DNA of 64,000 nt. Origin: Competibacter_A sp037045685. Lineage in GTDB: Bacteria > Pseudomonadota > Gammaproteobacteria > Competibacterales > Competibacteraceae. The position numbers were made by a program, and so were the translations under genes. Below are positions 1 through 9,342 of the stretch, piece by piece. The stretch's first letter is position 1. Each line of letters begins with the position of its first letter. Under the pieces are notes generated by a model. That model was not told the DNA's origin. It made no database searches and worked only from the letters and a program-made list of their open reading frames with translations. The stretch covers positions 150,650 through 214,649 of the forward strand of contig JBAOII010000014.1 of assembly GCA_037045685.1 (NCBI GenBank), in the 5' to 3' direction.

Positions 1-2709
1 GATCAGCATGCGATGAGAGATAGCCTTTTGGAATCCCGAAACATGAATTTTCGCGGGCGCGGTAAAGCCCGCTTTACGCAAAATTTTCCTTATCTTGGTG
101 AGAGAAAGCCAGCCTTCACCTCCCCGTGCCGTCAAATGTTGGCCGAATGCGTATAAAACCGTCCGATCATCTTCGTCGGCCAAGCCGTATATCACCAGCC
201 ATTCATTGGGTGCTATCTCTTGCTCGGCTCTTACCAGAGTCAGTTGATCGATGCCGCCAATCGTGTTGAACTCTAAACGCAGGTCGGTCATTTTCAGCAG
301 TGCCGCCATCCGCAATGCCTGATTTTCATGGGCGACGACCGTGCCGGTAATTTCCCTGGACGGTTGATAGTCGGGATTCCTTTCGATAGTTCCCCGAGCG
401 TTGAAGCGCAATTCCCTGCGCCCCAAAGCATTGCGCAAAGGATAGCTGAAGTGTTCGTCGATTACCGCTTGCCCGACTCCACCCTTGCCCGGCTTGATGG
501 TGGGTAATCCAAGCTTTTGCAATGAGGCGTTGATGGTGAAGTACAGGCGATGGCGAACCATTCGCCGTTCCTCGGAATGATACGCTTGGTATTCTTGCAA
601 AATCCTGGGTCCTATATGCTCGCAGTAACTCGCGAGCGGCATACTATCCCCCCTATACGAAAGAGGAATCGATCCCTCGACTAAGAACGTGGTCGCGAAC
701 GAGGCGGCAAATCGATTTATTTCGCTGGGATCCACTTTACTCCCGCCAGTATTTGATAAAAATTCCCGCGAAAAAACGTACACCATAGCGTAATCCAAAT
801 CGCGGAGAGCCCATATTAATCGCAATACCAGTATCACAGTTTGCTCGATTTGCTTGGCTGTCCGTGCGCCGTGGTCCTTATCAAAAATTCCGCTGACCAA
901 CCAATCCACGAGGCCATCCTGTTTGGCTCGAACTGTCATTCCGGTTTCTTTGAGAACTTTTTCGACAAAAGCTCCTCGCAAGCGCTGCTCGATTTCTATA
1001 CCGCCCTGATAGCTCTGCAACCGAACAAATCCTTCGTGTTCCGGATGTTCGATGTTGGCGGAAAACTCCACGCGATGCTCGCCAAGCCTCACGCTATAAA
1101 TGAGGTAGTTGCCGGTCACAACGAAAGCGCCGGGTATGGGTGCCGGCACTCGGCGAGCCGCCCGCACAATCGCCGCAATCGCCCGATGTCGGATCAGGCC
1201 ATTGACGATGACCGGCGCGTCGTCCAGCTTGGCCAACCGAATTTGTTTGGTCTCGTTCGCCCGGATGCGACCGACGGTTATCGCGATGTTCGCCCGGGCT
1301 GAATACATTCGTTCTTCGAGCGCTTTGTTCCCCGCTTCGTGCAAGTACTGTATCATCGAGTGAACAGTATTGATTTCGGCGAGCGAAGACCGGCTGAGCT
1401 TCGTGATTTTATTTCTCAATAAAGCCGGCAACTCTTCATGCGGAGACAGTTCATGCCAGGATTGCTCCAGCGCTTGCACAAGCGCGTTGTATTGCGTGAA
1501 AGCGGCATCTCCCTTGGTGGGAGTCGCAACTTGCCGATACGCTTCCATCATCGTGGCCAGCAAGGAAACGATGGTGAGCGCCGTCCTCTTGGTCATTTTG
1601 TCGGAGTGCGCGACAATTAATTGGAGAGCGTCATAGTTTGGCTTGATCAGGTTGTTTTGGATATGAGCATATTGCTCCTGTAATTTATTTTTGATTCCAT
1701 CGCCAAGCGAGGTGTCGCCGGAATTGTCCGAGAACAGGATGTAGGTTCCGGCATCGCTGTCGCCTTCGATTTTTAATTGACCTGATGTGTTGTCTTGCAT
1801 CCAGGGCGGCATCAGAGATTCGGCGTATTCTACGGGATAGGTCAACTGATAACCGCCGAAATTGAATCCGGGAATATATAAATCTTGAATGCCCACCAAT
1901 TTTATTTGACTCAACGAATCCCATGAATCGGTGATTCTTGAAAGCTCCTGTTTACCGATCACTTTTTGGGCGGCAGTCAAATTATCGATCAGATTGATTA
2001 GTGCGGTCTCGGTTTGGGTCATGGATTTCAAGAACCCAGAGCTGCTCATTTTTTTCAGTTTGATCAGCCGATCAAGGTTAGCGATATGGCGATGCTCATA
2101 TAATGTCGCGAGATAATCGTATGCGACGGGATAGCGCGCTTGCAGCTCTTCAACGATGACAGTTTTAGTGTATCGGTCGGTTTCTCGCGAGAGCGCGACG
2201 ACCAGATCGCCGGTTTCCACCGGCTCGAACTCTCCTTGAGGAGATACCGTGACTGGAAGTTTTAGAATGGTCCGGAGAATGCGGTTGCTCTCGCTTATCG
2301 AACCCAAACTGCGCGCTGCTTCAGCGGTACTGTCGGCGATTGATCTCGCGGCGATTTGAGCGGTTTTTTGCTGTTGCCATAATTGATAGAGTAATGCCGG
2401 ATCATCCTCTGAGATATTCGTGGGCCAACGATGGGCGCTGAAATGCTCATCGATTTCCCGAATGTGTTGTTCGATGATTTCCCGGCCGTCGGCGTTCGGG
2501 TCTTTGGCCAGCGAATCCTGTAGCAACGATTTGGCGCGAGCGAGCAAAAACGCATGTAATGCGATTCGCTCTTTATCGGTGTCAGTCCAATAAATGAGGT
2601 CTATCTCGTGCAGCGTCATGTCAGCGACGACTTCTTCCCGGATGTCTTCGCTTACACCGCGCTTTTCCAGCGCCGCAGTCAACGGCAGAAATCGATCTTT
2701 CGTATCCAT
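1..2709 (-). CDS. Large unrecognised protein, N-terminal 903 codons (continues off the left edge)
   Basis: One minus-strand frame stays open from an ATG at 2709 to base 1, giving 903 residues with no stop, so the protein is longer than that. GAGG lies 11 nt before the ATG. The first 200 or so residues look helical and charged, with no signal peptide or membrane segment. Around residues 555-650 there is a run (FVRLQSYQGG, then RLRGAFVEKVLKETG, then LRDLDYAM) whose spacing reminds me of the C-terminal region found in some large PEP/pyruvate-binding-domain proteins, but I see no ATP-grasp or phosphohistidine motif in the visible part. The function is therefore open. All plus-strand frames inside it are shadows of this frame. 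Coding is certain; identity is not. Confidence 0.75.
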   Translation of the reverse strand, partial: MDTKDRFLPLTAALEKRGVSEDIREEVVADMTLHEIDLIYWTDTDKERIALHAFLLARAKSLLQDSLAKDPNADGREIIEQHIREIDEHFSAHRWPTNISEDDPALLYQLWQQQKTAQIAARSIADSTAEAARSLGSISESNRILRTILKLPVTVSPQGEFEPVETGDLVVALSRETDRYTKTVIVEELQARYPVAYDYLATLYEHRHIANLDRLIKLKKMSSSGFLKSMTQTETALINLIDNLTAAQKVIGKQELSRITDSWDSLSQIKLVGIQDLYIPGFNFGGYQLTYPVEYAESLMPPWMQDNTSGQLKIEGDSDAGTYILFSDNSGDTSLGDGIKNKLQEQYAHIQNNLIKPNYDALQLIVAHSDKMTKRTALTIVSLLATMMEAYRQVATPTKGDAAFTQYNALVQALEQSWHELSPHEELPALLRNKITKLSRSSLAEINTVHSMIQYLHEAGNKALEERMYSARANIAITVGRIRANETKQIRLAKLDDAPVIVNGLIRHRAIAAIVRAARRVPAPIPGAFVVTGNYLIYSVRLGEHRVEFSANIEHPEHEGFVRLQSYQGGIEIEQRLRGAFVEKVLKETGMTVRAKQDGLVDWLVSGIFDKDHGARTAKQIEQTVILVLRLIWALRDLDYAMVYVFSREFLSNTGGSKVDPSEINRFAASFATTFLVEGSIPLSYRGDSMPLASYCEHIGPRILQEYQAYHSEERRMVRHRLYFTINASLQKLGLPTIKPGKGGVGQAVIDEHFSYPLRNALGRRELRFNARGTIERNPDYQPSREITGTVVAHENQALRMAALLKMTDLRLEFNTIGGIDQLTLVRAEQEIAPNEWLVIYGLADEDDRTVLYAFGQHLTARGGEGWLSLTKIRKILRKAGFTAPAKIHVSGFQKAISHRMLI

Positions 2710-3275
2710 GCTGTGAGCTACCTCAATTTGGGCCGATCCTCGAACGCTCGGTGGGTTCACCTCTGCTTCAGGCTGGCCAGGCGGCGAAACATCGCCGGCC
2801 GGGTCGGTCTATTCCGGGCGCGACCCGCCGGGTCTCTTCGGGAACCGGGGCGATCGTTTGCGGCAGGAACGACATGGCCTTCCTCTTCGGGCAAGGGAGC
2901 CGGCTCCAAGTCTACAGCCGAAACCGACATTCGGCTCGCGCCCTACCGCTCGATCGGATCGGGTCACGATAACCCGCCCAGCCGGCGCTGCTTGAGATGG
3001 GTTCCGTACTGGAATTCGCCGGCAGTGTCCGGTTGCTCCCCGAACCCAAGTTTAAGATCGTGGCCCGCCCAGCCCGGTGCGGCGGGACGAGCATCGCTTG
3101 TCTATCCTTGAAGATGGGCTGTGTCAGCCCTTTGTGAGGTAGGCGATCATGGCGAACTGCACATTCGTTGACGACCGAAGGCAAGTCGCCGGTCGCGACG
3201 GCCCTCGCCAAGACCGGGGGCTTGGGAGCGCGCCCTGCGCGTCGGCCTTCAACAGCCAAGCTTTGGGAGATGATC
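2710..3275. other. Intergenic region between divergent genes
   Basis: This is 566 bases between the divergent starts of the large left-edge protein and the patatin gene. Several frames are open because of high GC, but none has both a ribosome site and protein-like composition. It should hold both promoters; I could not pick convincing -35/-10 boxes. Confidence 0.5.
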
Positions 3276-4520
3276 GTGAGCACAGCAAGAAAAATTGCCA
3301 TCGCCTGTCAGGGTGGCGGGATTCATGGCGCATTTACCTGCGGGGTATTGGATCGAATTCTGGAAGCGGCGGATACCGGTGCGCACGACTTCGAGATCGT
3401 CGGTTTGAGCGGCACGTCGGCCGGCGCCCTGAATGCGTTCATGGTGTGGTACGGGATGTTGGACGCGCCGGCCAATCGCTTCACCGCCGCGCGAGGCGCC
3501 GTGAACCGCCTGTGGGATACCTTCCAGGTCCGCAAGAGCGGCGAGTCGAGCATGAACCACTTCGCTCAACTGCTGTTCAAGCTGCAAGGCGCCGGGCTGA
3601 ATTTCCGCAGCCCGGCGCCGGCGCTGTTCCACGATTGGCTGATGGGCGCGCTACACGGCTGGTCGGCGCTGGAAAATTCGATCTCGCCGGGGTTGGACCT
3701 GGGTGAGATCCGCCCGGAGTTTTACGATTTTCAGCGATTGCTGGCGAGCTGCGCGCCCCGTTTCGCCGAGATTCGAGGCGTCGGCAAAACGCCGCGACTG
3801 CTGATCGGGGCGGTGGAGATTTTGAGCGGCACGTTCGAGGTCTTCGACTCGCACGATCCGCGCACGGGACCGGACGCGCGCCCGATCAGCTACGAGGCCG
3901 TCGCGGCATCGGGAACCCTGCCCGAAATCCGGCGGGCGCAGACCATTCCCGGCCTCCAGAACGAACACGGTCAGGAGCCGCTCTACTGGGATGGCCTGTT
4001 TTCGCAGAATCCGCCGGTGCGGGAATTCGTCACTCGCGCCGCGAACCGCGATGCGATCCCCGACGAGATCTGGGTGATCCGGATCAATCCGCAGCGACGC
4101 GACCAGGAGCCCAAGCTGCTGGCCGAGGTCGAGGATCGCCGCAACGAGTTGGCCGGCAACCTGTCGCTCAACCAGGAATTGCATTTCATCCAGAAGGTGA
4201 ACGGCTGGATCGGCAAGTACCCCAAAGACCGGTGCATCCAGGACAAGAAGCCCATCGCGATTTTCGCGATCACCATGGCGCCGGAAAAGGCCGATTTGGA
4301 TGTCGCGAGCAAGTTCAACCGCGATCCGGCTTTCGTGGCGGAATTGCGGGCGCACGGTGCGGCGCGCGGCGCGGCGTTTCTGCAACTGTGGGCCGGCGCG
4401 AAGGCGCGACGAGTGGCCGCAAGACGCCATCCCCTGAGAGCGGGCGCCCCGGATCAGCGGCCGACGGAGGCGAGCGCCCGTCAATCGGCGGCGTTGAGCA
4501 GATTGGAGGGCGAGTACTGA
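3276..4520 (+). CDS. Patatin-like phospholipase
   Basis: This is a probable cytoplasmic or secreted lipid acyl hydrolase of the patatin family, using a Ser-Asp dyad. The glycine-rich oxyanion motif QGGGIHGAF comes near the N-terminus, followed by the nucleophile elbow GLSGTSAGA (G-T-S-A-G). The catalytic Asp is probably in YWDGLFSQNPP. I place the start at GTG 3276 because GGGAGA at 3265-3270 sits at proper spacing; ATG 3270 is too close to it, and the frame extends further upstream (to 3168) with unlikely composition. The product is about 414 residues, which suits a stand-alone patatin. The last 40 nt overlap, tail to tail, the minus-strand spermidine-synthase-like gene. The physiological substrate cannot be told. 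Confidence 0.85.
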   Translation: MSTARKIAIACQGGGIHGAFTCGVLDRILEAADTGAHDFEIVGLSGTSAGALNAFMVWYGMLDAPANRFTAARGAVNRLWDTFQVRKSGESSMNHFAQLLFKLQGAGLNFRSPAPALFHDWLMGALHGWSALENSISPGLDLGEIRPEFYDFQRLLASCAPRFAEIRGVGKTPRLLIGAVEILSGTFEVFDSHDPRTGPDARPISYEAVAASGTLPEIRRAQTIPGLQNEHGQEPLYWDGLFSQNPPVREFVTRAANRDAIPDEIWVIRINPQRRDQEPKLLAEVEDRRNELAGNLSLNQELHFIQKVNGWIGKYPKDRCIQDKKPIAIFAITMAPEKADLDVASKFNRDPAFVAELRAHGAARGAAFLQLWAGAKARRVAARRHPLRAGAPDQRPTEASARQSAALSRLEGEY

Positions 4521-5382
4521 TCGGTCAGGATGCGGGCGCCCGGGCTCCAGTCGCGCTCGGTCGAAAACAGCGGCAGGAGCCAGTCGCCGCCGAATCCCAG
4601 CGGTTTCAGCTTCTCCTCCAGGGCGGCGGCGTTCGCCTCGATCGCATCGAGCGGCGGCAAGTCCGTCCAGCTTGATCAGCACGATGCGATTCTTCATCTT
4701 GACCCGGAGGTTGTAGAACGGGCCAAACACCGCCTGATAGGTGGTCGATTCGTGGTGGTACAGGCGGCTGGTCGAAAAGGTGTTTGCCGCCAAGAACGCC
4801 ATCCGCCGCTAACAATGCCTTGACTTCAAAAAGAAATTCCTGGGTCAGCAGATGCTCGGGAATATAGTCGTGATCGAAGGCATCCAGCATGATCAGATCG
4901 TATTGCCGGCCGGATTTGCCCGCGCGTTTCACGAACACCCGCCCGTCCTCCTCGAACACCTGGATCCGCTGATCCGGGTTAAAGCCGAAGAATTGCCGCG
5001 CGACCTTCACCACCGCCGGATCGATCTCGACCACGTCGATCCGGGTATCGGGGAACATCTTGACCAGCGCCGTCGGCAACACGCCTCCCCCCAAACCGAT
5101 TATCAGGATCTTGCGGGGATGGGGATTCAGATACAGCGCGCCCATCATCATCCGGGTATAAGTGAAGACGAACTGGTCGGGATCGTTCAGGGACTGGCAG
5201 GTTTGCCGGGCGGTTTGATCGCGCCGGCTGAAACTCATGCACCGCTGGTCGTCTTCTTCGTAGACGATGATGTTCCGGTAAAGCGATTTTTCGGTGTGGA
5301 TGACGGTCATGGCGGCGGACGGCGTGGTCGCGAACGAAGCGAACAGAGCGAGCAGGGTCTTGAGCCTATTGCCTGGGCGCAT
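4481..5382 (-). pseudogene. Spermidine-synthase-like methyltransferase-fold protein, two frame changes
   Basis: The fold is that of polyamine aminopropyltransferases. The SAM-type motif ILIIGLGGGVLPTAL, the acidic strand end DVVEIDPAVV and the motif LIMLDAFDHDYIP are all present. The ATG at 5382 begins a probable signal peptide or anchor (LLALFASFATTPSAA). The frame breaks near 4805 (GVL, then the next frame reads LAANTFSTSRLYHHES) and again near 4660 (IKLDGL, then PPLDAIEANAAALEEK) before the true stop at 4481. Rejoined, the protein is about 300 residues, normal for the family. It overlaps the end of the membrane protein upstream; the pair resembles the family in which a membrane domain is fused to, or encoded next to, a SpeE-like domain. 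Two indels mean either assembly errors or a dead gene. Confidence 0.7.
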
Positions 5383-6068
5383 CTTGGGAGTTCCCGAAAA
5401 AAAGGGCGAGCGAGCCGAGAAGCAAGGAAATGCCGACCAAACCGGTCAGGATCTGATTGATCTCGAAATAGAGAACGAGATAGAACGAGGTCAGGATGGT
5501 TCCCGCCGCGCTGCCGAAGGTCGAGACAAAATACAGCAATCCAGCGCAATGGCCGCTTTGGCGCGATTCGTTCACCAGCAGGCGAACCGCGTAGGGGGAC
5601 ACCATGCCGGCTATCGCGGTCGGGACGAAAAACAGCAGGGTCGCGGACGCCAGCGAGCCGTAACGGGGGTCTCAGAACCCGGTCGAACAGCCAGTCGAGC
5701 AGGGGGTCGGCCAGAAAAATCACCGGGATCGCGGCCACCGCCCCGGCGATCAGGAGCGACGCCAGCCGGGATAAGGTCGGGTCGCGCAGCGACCAGCGCC
5801 CGCCCAGCAGATAGCCGACCGACAGCGCCAGCATGAACACCGTGATCACGCCGCCCCAGACGTAGATGCTGTTGCCGAAATTCGGGGCGAGAATGCGCCC
5901 GCTCAGCAATTCGATGGCCATCACCAAAAACCCGGACCATCCGGCAATCAGGAATACCAACAGGCGCTGCAAAATCGAATCCTCGAAACGGTTCGGACCA
6001 CCGGCGCCAGCATCCGCCGCCAGCCTGGGCGAGACTATCACAAAAAGCGATTTCCGCCGGACTTGCAA
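5366..6068 (-). pseudogene. Multi-TM partner of the SpeE-like protein, one frame change
   Basis: The product is a polytopic inner-membrane protein resembling the membrane half of fused MFS/spermidine synthase proteins. The segments LVFLIAGWSGFLVMAIELL, VFMLALSVGYLLGG and LLIAGAVAAIPVIFLA are followed, after a frame change near 5665, by FVPTAIAGMVSPYAVRLL and further helices to the stop at 5366. The start is uncertain: TTG 6068 opens the frame, while GTG 6041 has GGAAA upstream at good spacing. The stop overlaps the ATG of the SpeE-like gene (5382), so the two were translated together. It is transcribed away from arsR, whose promoter lies in the short gap. Confidence 0.65.
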
Positions 6069-6097
6069 TCGCCTTGGATCGTGATATATATGATAAT
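6063..6097 (+). promoter_or_regulatory. Probable arsR promoter and operator
   Basis: TTGCAA at 6063-6068 lies 16 nt before TATATA at 6085-6090. The -10 region is embedded in an A/T-rich imperfect dyad (ATATATATGATAAT, then CGAATATAC), the usual kind of site for ArsR-family repressors. Autorepression is inferred. Confidence 0.45.
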
Positions 6098-6121
6098 GCG
6101 AATATACGGATAAAAAGCCTC

Positions 6122-6472
6122 ATGTCCCATGCCCACCGGTTTTTTCAAGCCTTGGCCGACACCACGCGGCTGCGCTGCCTGATGCTGATGGTGGCGGAAG
6201 ACGAGGTCTGCGTCTGCGAAATGACCCATGCGCTGGGCGAAATCCAGCCCAAGGTCTCGCGGCATCTGGCCGCGCTACGGGCAGCCGGCTTCATCCTCGA
6301 CCGCCGGGACGCCCAATGGATTTACTACCGCCTGCATCCCGATCTGCCCGCCTGGATGCGGGAGATTTTATCGACCTGCCAGCGGGGGCTGGCCGAACAA
6401 ACCCCATTTTGCGATGACCGCGCCGCGCTGGCGGACATGCCCAATCGTCCCCAGCGCCGCTGCGCCGCCTGA
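6122..6472 (+). CDS. arsR: ArsR/SmtB-family metalloregulator
   Basis: This is a winged-helix repressor of about 116 residues that should release DNA on binding As(III) or a related ion. The metal site motif EDEVCVCEM carries the Cys-X-Cys pair in the recognition region, as in arsenic-responsive ArsR, and HTH residues QPKVSRHLAALRAAG follow. Three more Cys occur in the C-terminal part. ATG 6122 is the first ATG; the frame also opens at a TTG (6074), which would add an unlikely leader. The next gene, 16 nt on, is a permease of the ArsP/DUF318 type, so this was an arsenic (organoarsenical) or metalloid efflux operon. Confidence 0.85.
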   Translation: MSHAHRFFQALADTTRLRCLMLMVAEDEVCVCEMTHALGEIQPKVSRHLAALRAAGFILDRRDAQWIYYRLHPDLPAWMREILSTCQRGLAEQTPFCDDRAALADMPNRPQRRCAA

Positions 6473-6487
6473 GCGAGGAATTCTCCC

Positions 6488-7235
6488 ATGGCAACTCTCT
6501 CCACCTCTGCCGCGCCAGCGAGCGCGCTCGCCGACACCCTGATCCGGCTACGCGCTGCAGCGCGGGACTATCCCACCGAATTCAAATGGTTGGGCGGTGT
6601 CCTCGCCGTGTTCCTGCTGGTCTTTTTCATGCCGGTTGGCGCGGCGCGCTTCGACAACGCCATCCTGGAGGGGCTGGCGCTGCTGAACTGGTACGCCCGC
6701 GAGCATGTGATGCTCTGCCTGGTGCCCGCTTTCTTCATCGCCGGCGCCATCGCGGTGTTCGTCAGCCAGGACGCGGTGATGAAATATCTCGGTCCCGCCG
6801 CCCACAAGACCGCCGCCTATGGCGTTGCCTCGGTCTCCGGTTCGATTCTAGCGGTGTGTTCCTGCACCGTGCTGCCATTGTTCGGCGGTATCTATCGGCG
6901 CGGCGCGGGCCTGGGGCCGGCCATCGCGTTTCTCTATTCCGGCCCGGCGATCAACGTGCTGGCCATCGTGTTGACCGCCAAGATTCTGGGCGTCGAACTC
7001 GGTGTGGCGCGGGCGGTGGGGGCGGTGAGCTTCGCGCTGGTCATCGGACTGATCATGCACTGGATTTATCGCCGCGAGGAACTGAGCGCGGGCGGGAACG
7101 CAAAAGGGTTTCATGCTCGGCGCCGGTCAGGGCCGGCCACTGGGCGACACGCCGGCGCTGGCGGTGGACGGCACGGTGAAAAGCGCGGGCCGGGTGCTGT
7201 CGGTCGAGGAAATCAAAAAGCTCTTAAGTGCCTGA
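6488..7235 (+). pseudogene. ArsP-like permease, truncated and joined to a thioredoxin-like tail
   Basis: The first ~200 residues are a DUF318-type permease: helices such as FLLVFFMPVGAARF, and the metal/thiol motif LAVCSCTVLPLFGG typical of ArsP-like transporters. Family members have about eight helices in 300-plus residues; here the frame ends in nonsense after HWIYRREE (about 7080). In another frame, bases about 7110-7235 read DTPALAVDGTVKSAGRV and VLSVEEIKKLLSA with a stop at 7233-7235, which is the C-terminal end of the redox-active-disulfide (thioredoxin-like) protein that often follows this permease. The second half of the permease and the first half of the thioredoxin-like gene are missing, consistent with one deletion. 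Open reading of the permease frame runs on into atpD, but this is an artefact. Confidence 0.7.
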
Positions 7236-7259
7236 CGCTGGATAAAGCGATTTCCGCCC

Positions 7260-8663
7260 ATGCCCCCCGTTCCCGCTCCACCTCCCGCCGCCGATCGCAC
7301 CGGCGTAATCACCGCCGTGCGCGGCAGCGTGGTGGACGCGCGGTTTCCCGGTGACCTGCCGCCCCTGCGCCAACGCCTGCTGGCCGGGCGGCGGTCGGAG
7401 GTGGTGCTGGAAGTCAGCGAGCACCTCGGCGCCGACACGGCGCGCGGCATCGCCCTGACCGCTACTCAGGGATTGGCGCGCGGCGAACCGGTGTGGGACA
7501 GCGGGACGCCGTTGACCGCGCCGGTCGGGCCGGCGTTGCTGGGGCGGATGGTCAACGTGTTTGGGGCGACGATTGACAGCGGGCCGCCATTGACCGGGGT
7601 CGAACGGCGGGCGATTCATCGACCGCCGCCGCCGTTACACCAACAACAGATCGAGCGGGAACGATTCGAGACCGGCATCAAGGTGATCGACCTGCTCTGC
7701 CCGCTGGAGCGCGGCGGCAAGGCCGGCCTGTTCGGCGGGGCGGGCGTGGGCAAGACGGTTATCATCACCGAGCTGATTCACAACATGGTCGGGCGCTACC
7801 GGGGCGTCAGCCTGTTCTGCGGCATCGGCGAACGTTGCCGCGAGGCCGAGGAACTGCACCGGGAAATGCGCGACGCCGGCGTGCTCGACCAGGCGGTGCT
7901 GGTGTTCGGCCAGATGGACGAGCCGCCGGGCGCGCGGTTCCGGGTTGGCCACGCGGCGCTGACGATTGCCGAGTATTTCCGCGATACCGCCCGCCGCGAC
8001 GTGCTGCTGCTGATCGATAATATCTTCCGCTTCGTCCAGGCGGGCGCGGAAGTTTCCGGGCTGATGGGCCGGTTGCCGTCGCGGGTGGGCTACCAGCCCA
8101 CGCTCGGCAGCGAACTGGCGGAACTGGAGGAACGGATTTGCAGCACCGCCAACGGCGCGATGACCTCGGTGCAGGCGGTGTACGTGCCCGCGGACGATTT
8201 CACCGATCCCGCCGCCGCCCACACCTTCGCCCACCTGTCGGCGGTGCTGGCCCTGTCGCGGCAGCGGGCCAGTCAGGGACTCTATCCGGCGGTGGATCCG
8301 CTGGGTTCGGATTCCAAGCTGTTGACGCCGGCCGTGGTCGGCGAGCGCCATTATCACATCGCCCAGGCCGTGCGCCGCACCCTGGCCGAGTATGAGGAGT
8401 TGAAAGACATCATCGCCATGCTGGGACTGGAAGAACTGTCGTCCGGCGACCGGGCCACGGTGTACCGGGCGCGGCGACTGGAGCGTTATCTGACCCAGCC
8501 GTTCTTCACCACCGAACATTTCACCGGCCGGGCCGGCGTCAGCGTGCCGCTGGCCCAAACGCTGGACGATTGCGAACGGCTGCTCAACGACGAGCGCGCC
8601 GACTGGCCGGAGCAGGCGTTGTACCTGATCGGCGGTCTCGACGAGGCGCGGCCATGCGCCTGA
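7260..8663 (+). CDS. atpD: N-ATPase F1 subunit beta
   Basis: This is the catalytic subunit of the N-type F1Fo-ATPase, 467 residues. The Walker A motif GGAGVGKTV and Walker B region DVLLLIDNIFRF are clear, as is the ERCREAEELHREM segment. It heads the classic N-ATPase order atpDCQRBEFAG, which differs from the housekeeping atpIBEFHAGDC order. Its stop overlaps the atpC start by 10 nt. ATG 7260 lies only 24 nt after the broken thioredoxin-like tail, so the operon promoter is either inside that remnant or the ars promoter further up. The complex couples ion flow to ATP turnover at the inner membrane; N-ATPases are thought to act as auxiliary ion pumps. Confidence 0.93.
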   Translation: MPPVPAPPPAADRTGVITAVRGSVVDARFPGDLPPLRQRLLAGRRSEVVLEVSEHLGADTARGIALTATQGLARGEPVWDSGTPLTAPVGPALLGRMVNVFGATIDSGPPLTGVERRAIHRPPPPLHQQQIERERFETGIKVIDLLCPLERGGKAGLFGGAGVGKTVIITELIHNMVGRYRGVSLFCGIGERCREAEELHREMRDAGVLDQAVLVFGQMDEPPGARFRVGHAALTIAEYFRDTARRDVLLLIDNIFRFVQAGAEVSGLMGRLPSRVGYQPTLGSELAELEERICSTANGAMTSVQAVYVPADDFTDPAAAHTFAHLSAVLALSRQRASQGLYPAVDPLGSDSKLLTPAVVGERHYHIAQAVRRTLAEYEELKDIIAMLGLEELSSGDRATVYRARRLERYLTQPFFTTEHFTGRAGVSVPLAQTLDDCERLLNDERADWPEQALYLIGGLDEARPCA

Positions 8664-9046
8664 AACTGCTCACGCCCACCGAGGTCTTGGTGGATGAAAC
8701 CGTTGTCAAAATCAATGCCGAGGGTTTGGAAGGGCAGTTTTGCCTGCTGCCCCGTCACCGCGATTGGGTCGCGGCGCTGGTGCCCGGTCTCGCCGGTTTC
8801 ATCACCCCGGACGGCGGCGAAACCTTCGTGGCGGTGGACCGGGGGGTGCTGGTCAAATGCGGGGACGAGGTGCTGATTTCGGTAAGGCGGGCCGTGCGCG
8901 GCGGCGATCTGGCGGGGCTGCGGGACGTGGTCGAAACCCGCTTCCGTCATTACGATGAGCAGGAAAAAGCGGCGCGCGGCGCCATCGCCCGACTGGAAGC
9001 CGGAGTCATCCGCCGCTTTCTGGAATTGCAGGAGCGGGCGCGATGA
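8654..9046 (+). CDS. atpC: N-ATPase F1 subunit epsilon
   Basis: The 130-residue product has the epsilon beta-sandwich start MRLKLLTPTEVLVDE and the segment GLEGQFCLLPRHRDWV, where the usual motif is GxfGILPxH. ATG 8654 overlaps the end of atpD, and the stop overlaps the next ATG (9043). Position two of the operon is diagnostic of N-ATPases. The helical C-terminus ends in RRFLELQERAR. Confidence 0.9.
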   Translation: MRLKLLTPTEVLVDETVVKINAEGLEGQFCLLPRHRDWVAALVPGLAGFITPDGGETFVAVDRGVLVKCGDEVLISVRRAVRGGDLAGLRDVVETRFRHYDEQEKAARGAIARLEAGVIRRFLELQERAR

Positions 9047-9342
9047 AATCGCCTCATCCCGCCCCCAACCATCTGTCGGCGCAAGTCGCCCGCAAGGCCG
9101 ACCGCAAGTTGCGCGCGCGCGCCGCCGGACCGCCGGGGTTGTGGTTCGGGCTGGGGCTGGTCGGGATGATCGGCTGGAGCGTGGCGTTGCCGGCGGTGCT
9201 GGGGGCGCTGTTGGGTATCTGGCTGGATCACGCTCATCCTGGCCGCTTTTCCTGGACCTTGAGCCTGCTGCTGGCCGGGCTGGCGCTGGGTTGCATCGCC
9301 GCCTGGCAATGGGTGGATCGAATGGGGCCGCCGCATGATTGA
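9043..9342 (+). CDS. atpQ: N-ATPase accessory membrane protein AtpQ (AtpI-like)
   Basis: This is a 99-residue protein with a basic, cytoplasmic N-terminus (ARKADRKLRARAAG) and two hydrophobic helices, around residues 33-57 and 70-90. Size, topology and position between atpC and atpR match the AtpI-like 'ATPase gene 1' protein of N-ATPase operons, thought to help assemble the c-ring. It overlaps both neighbours by a few bases, implying coupled translation. Confidence 0.8.
   Translation: MKSPHPAPNHLSAQVARKADRKLRARAAGPPGLWFGLGLVGMIGWSVALPAVLGALLGIWLDHAHPGRFSWTLSLLLAGLALGCIAAWQWVDRMGPPHD

Noticed and set aside
1109..1636. Plus-strand frames inside the left-edge gene
   Set aside because: No ribosome sites, and the minus-strand frame is open over the full 2.7 kb.
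3651..4802. A 383-codon minus-strand frame over the patatin gene
   Set aside because: Only its first ~45 codons are meaningful (a piece of the frame-shifted SpeE-like gene); the remainder is antisense to patatin.
6488..7354. The permease frame reading through to 7354 as a real 288-residue protein
   Set aside because: After about residue 200 it becomes Arg/Gly/His-rich nonsense and overlaps atpD, whose start is well supported.
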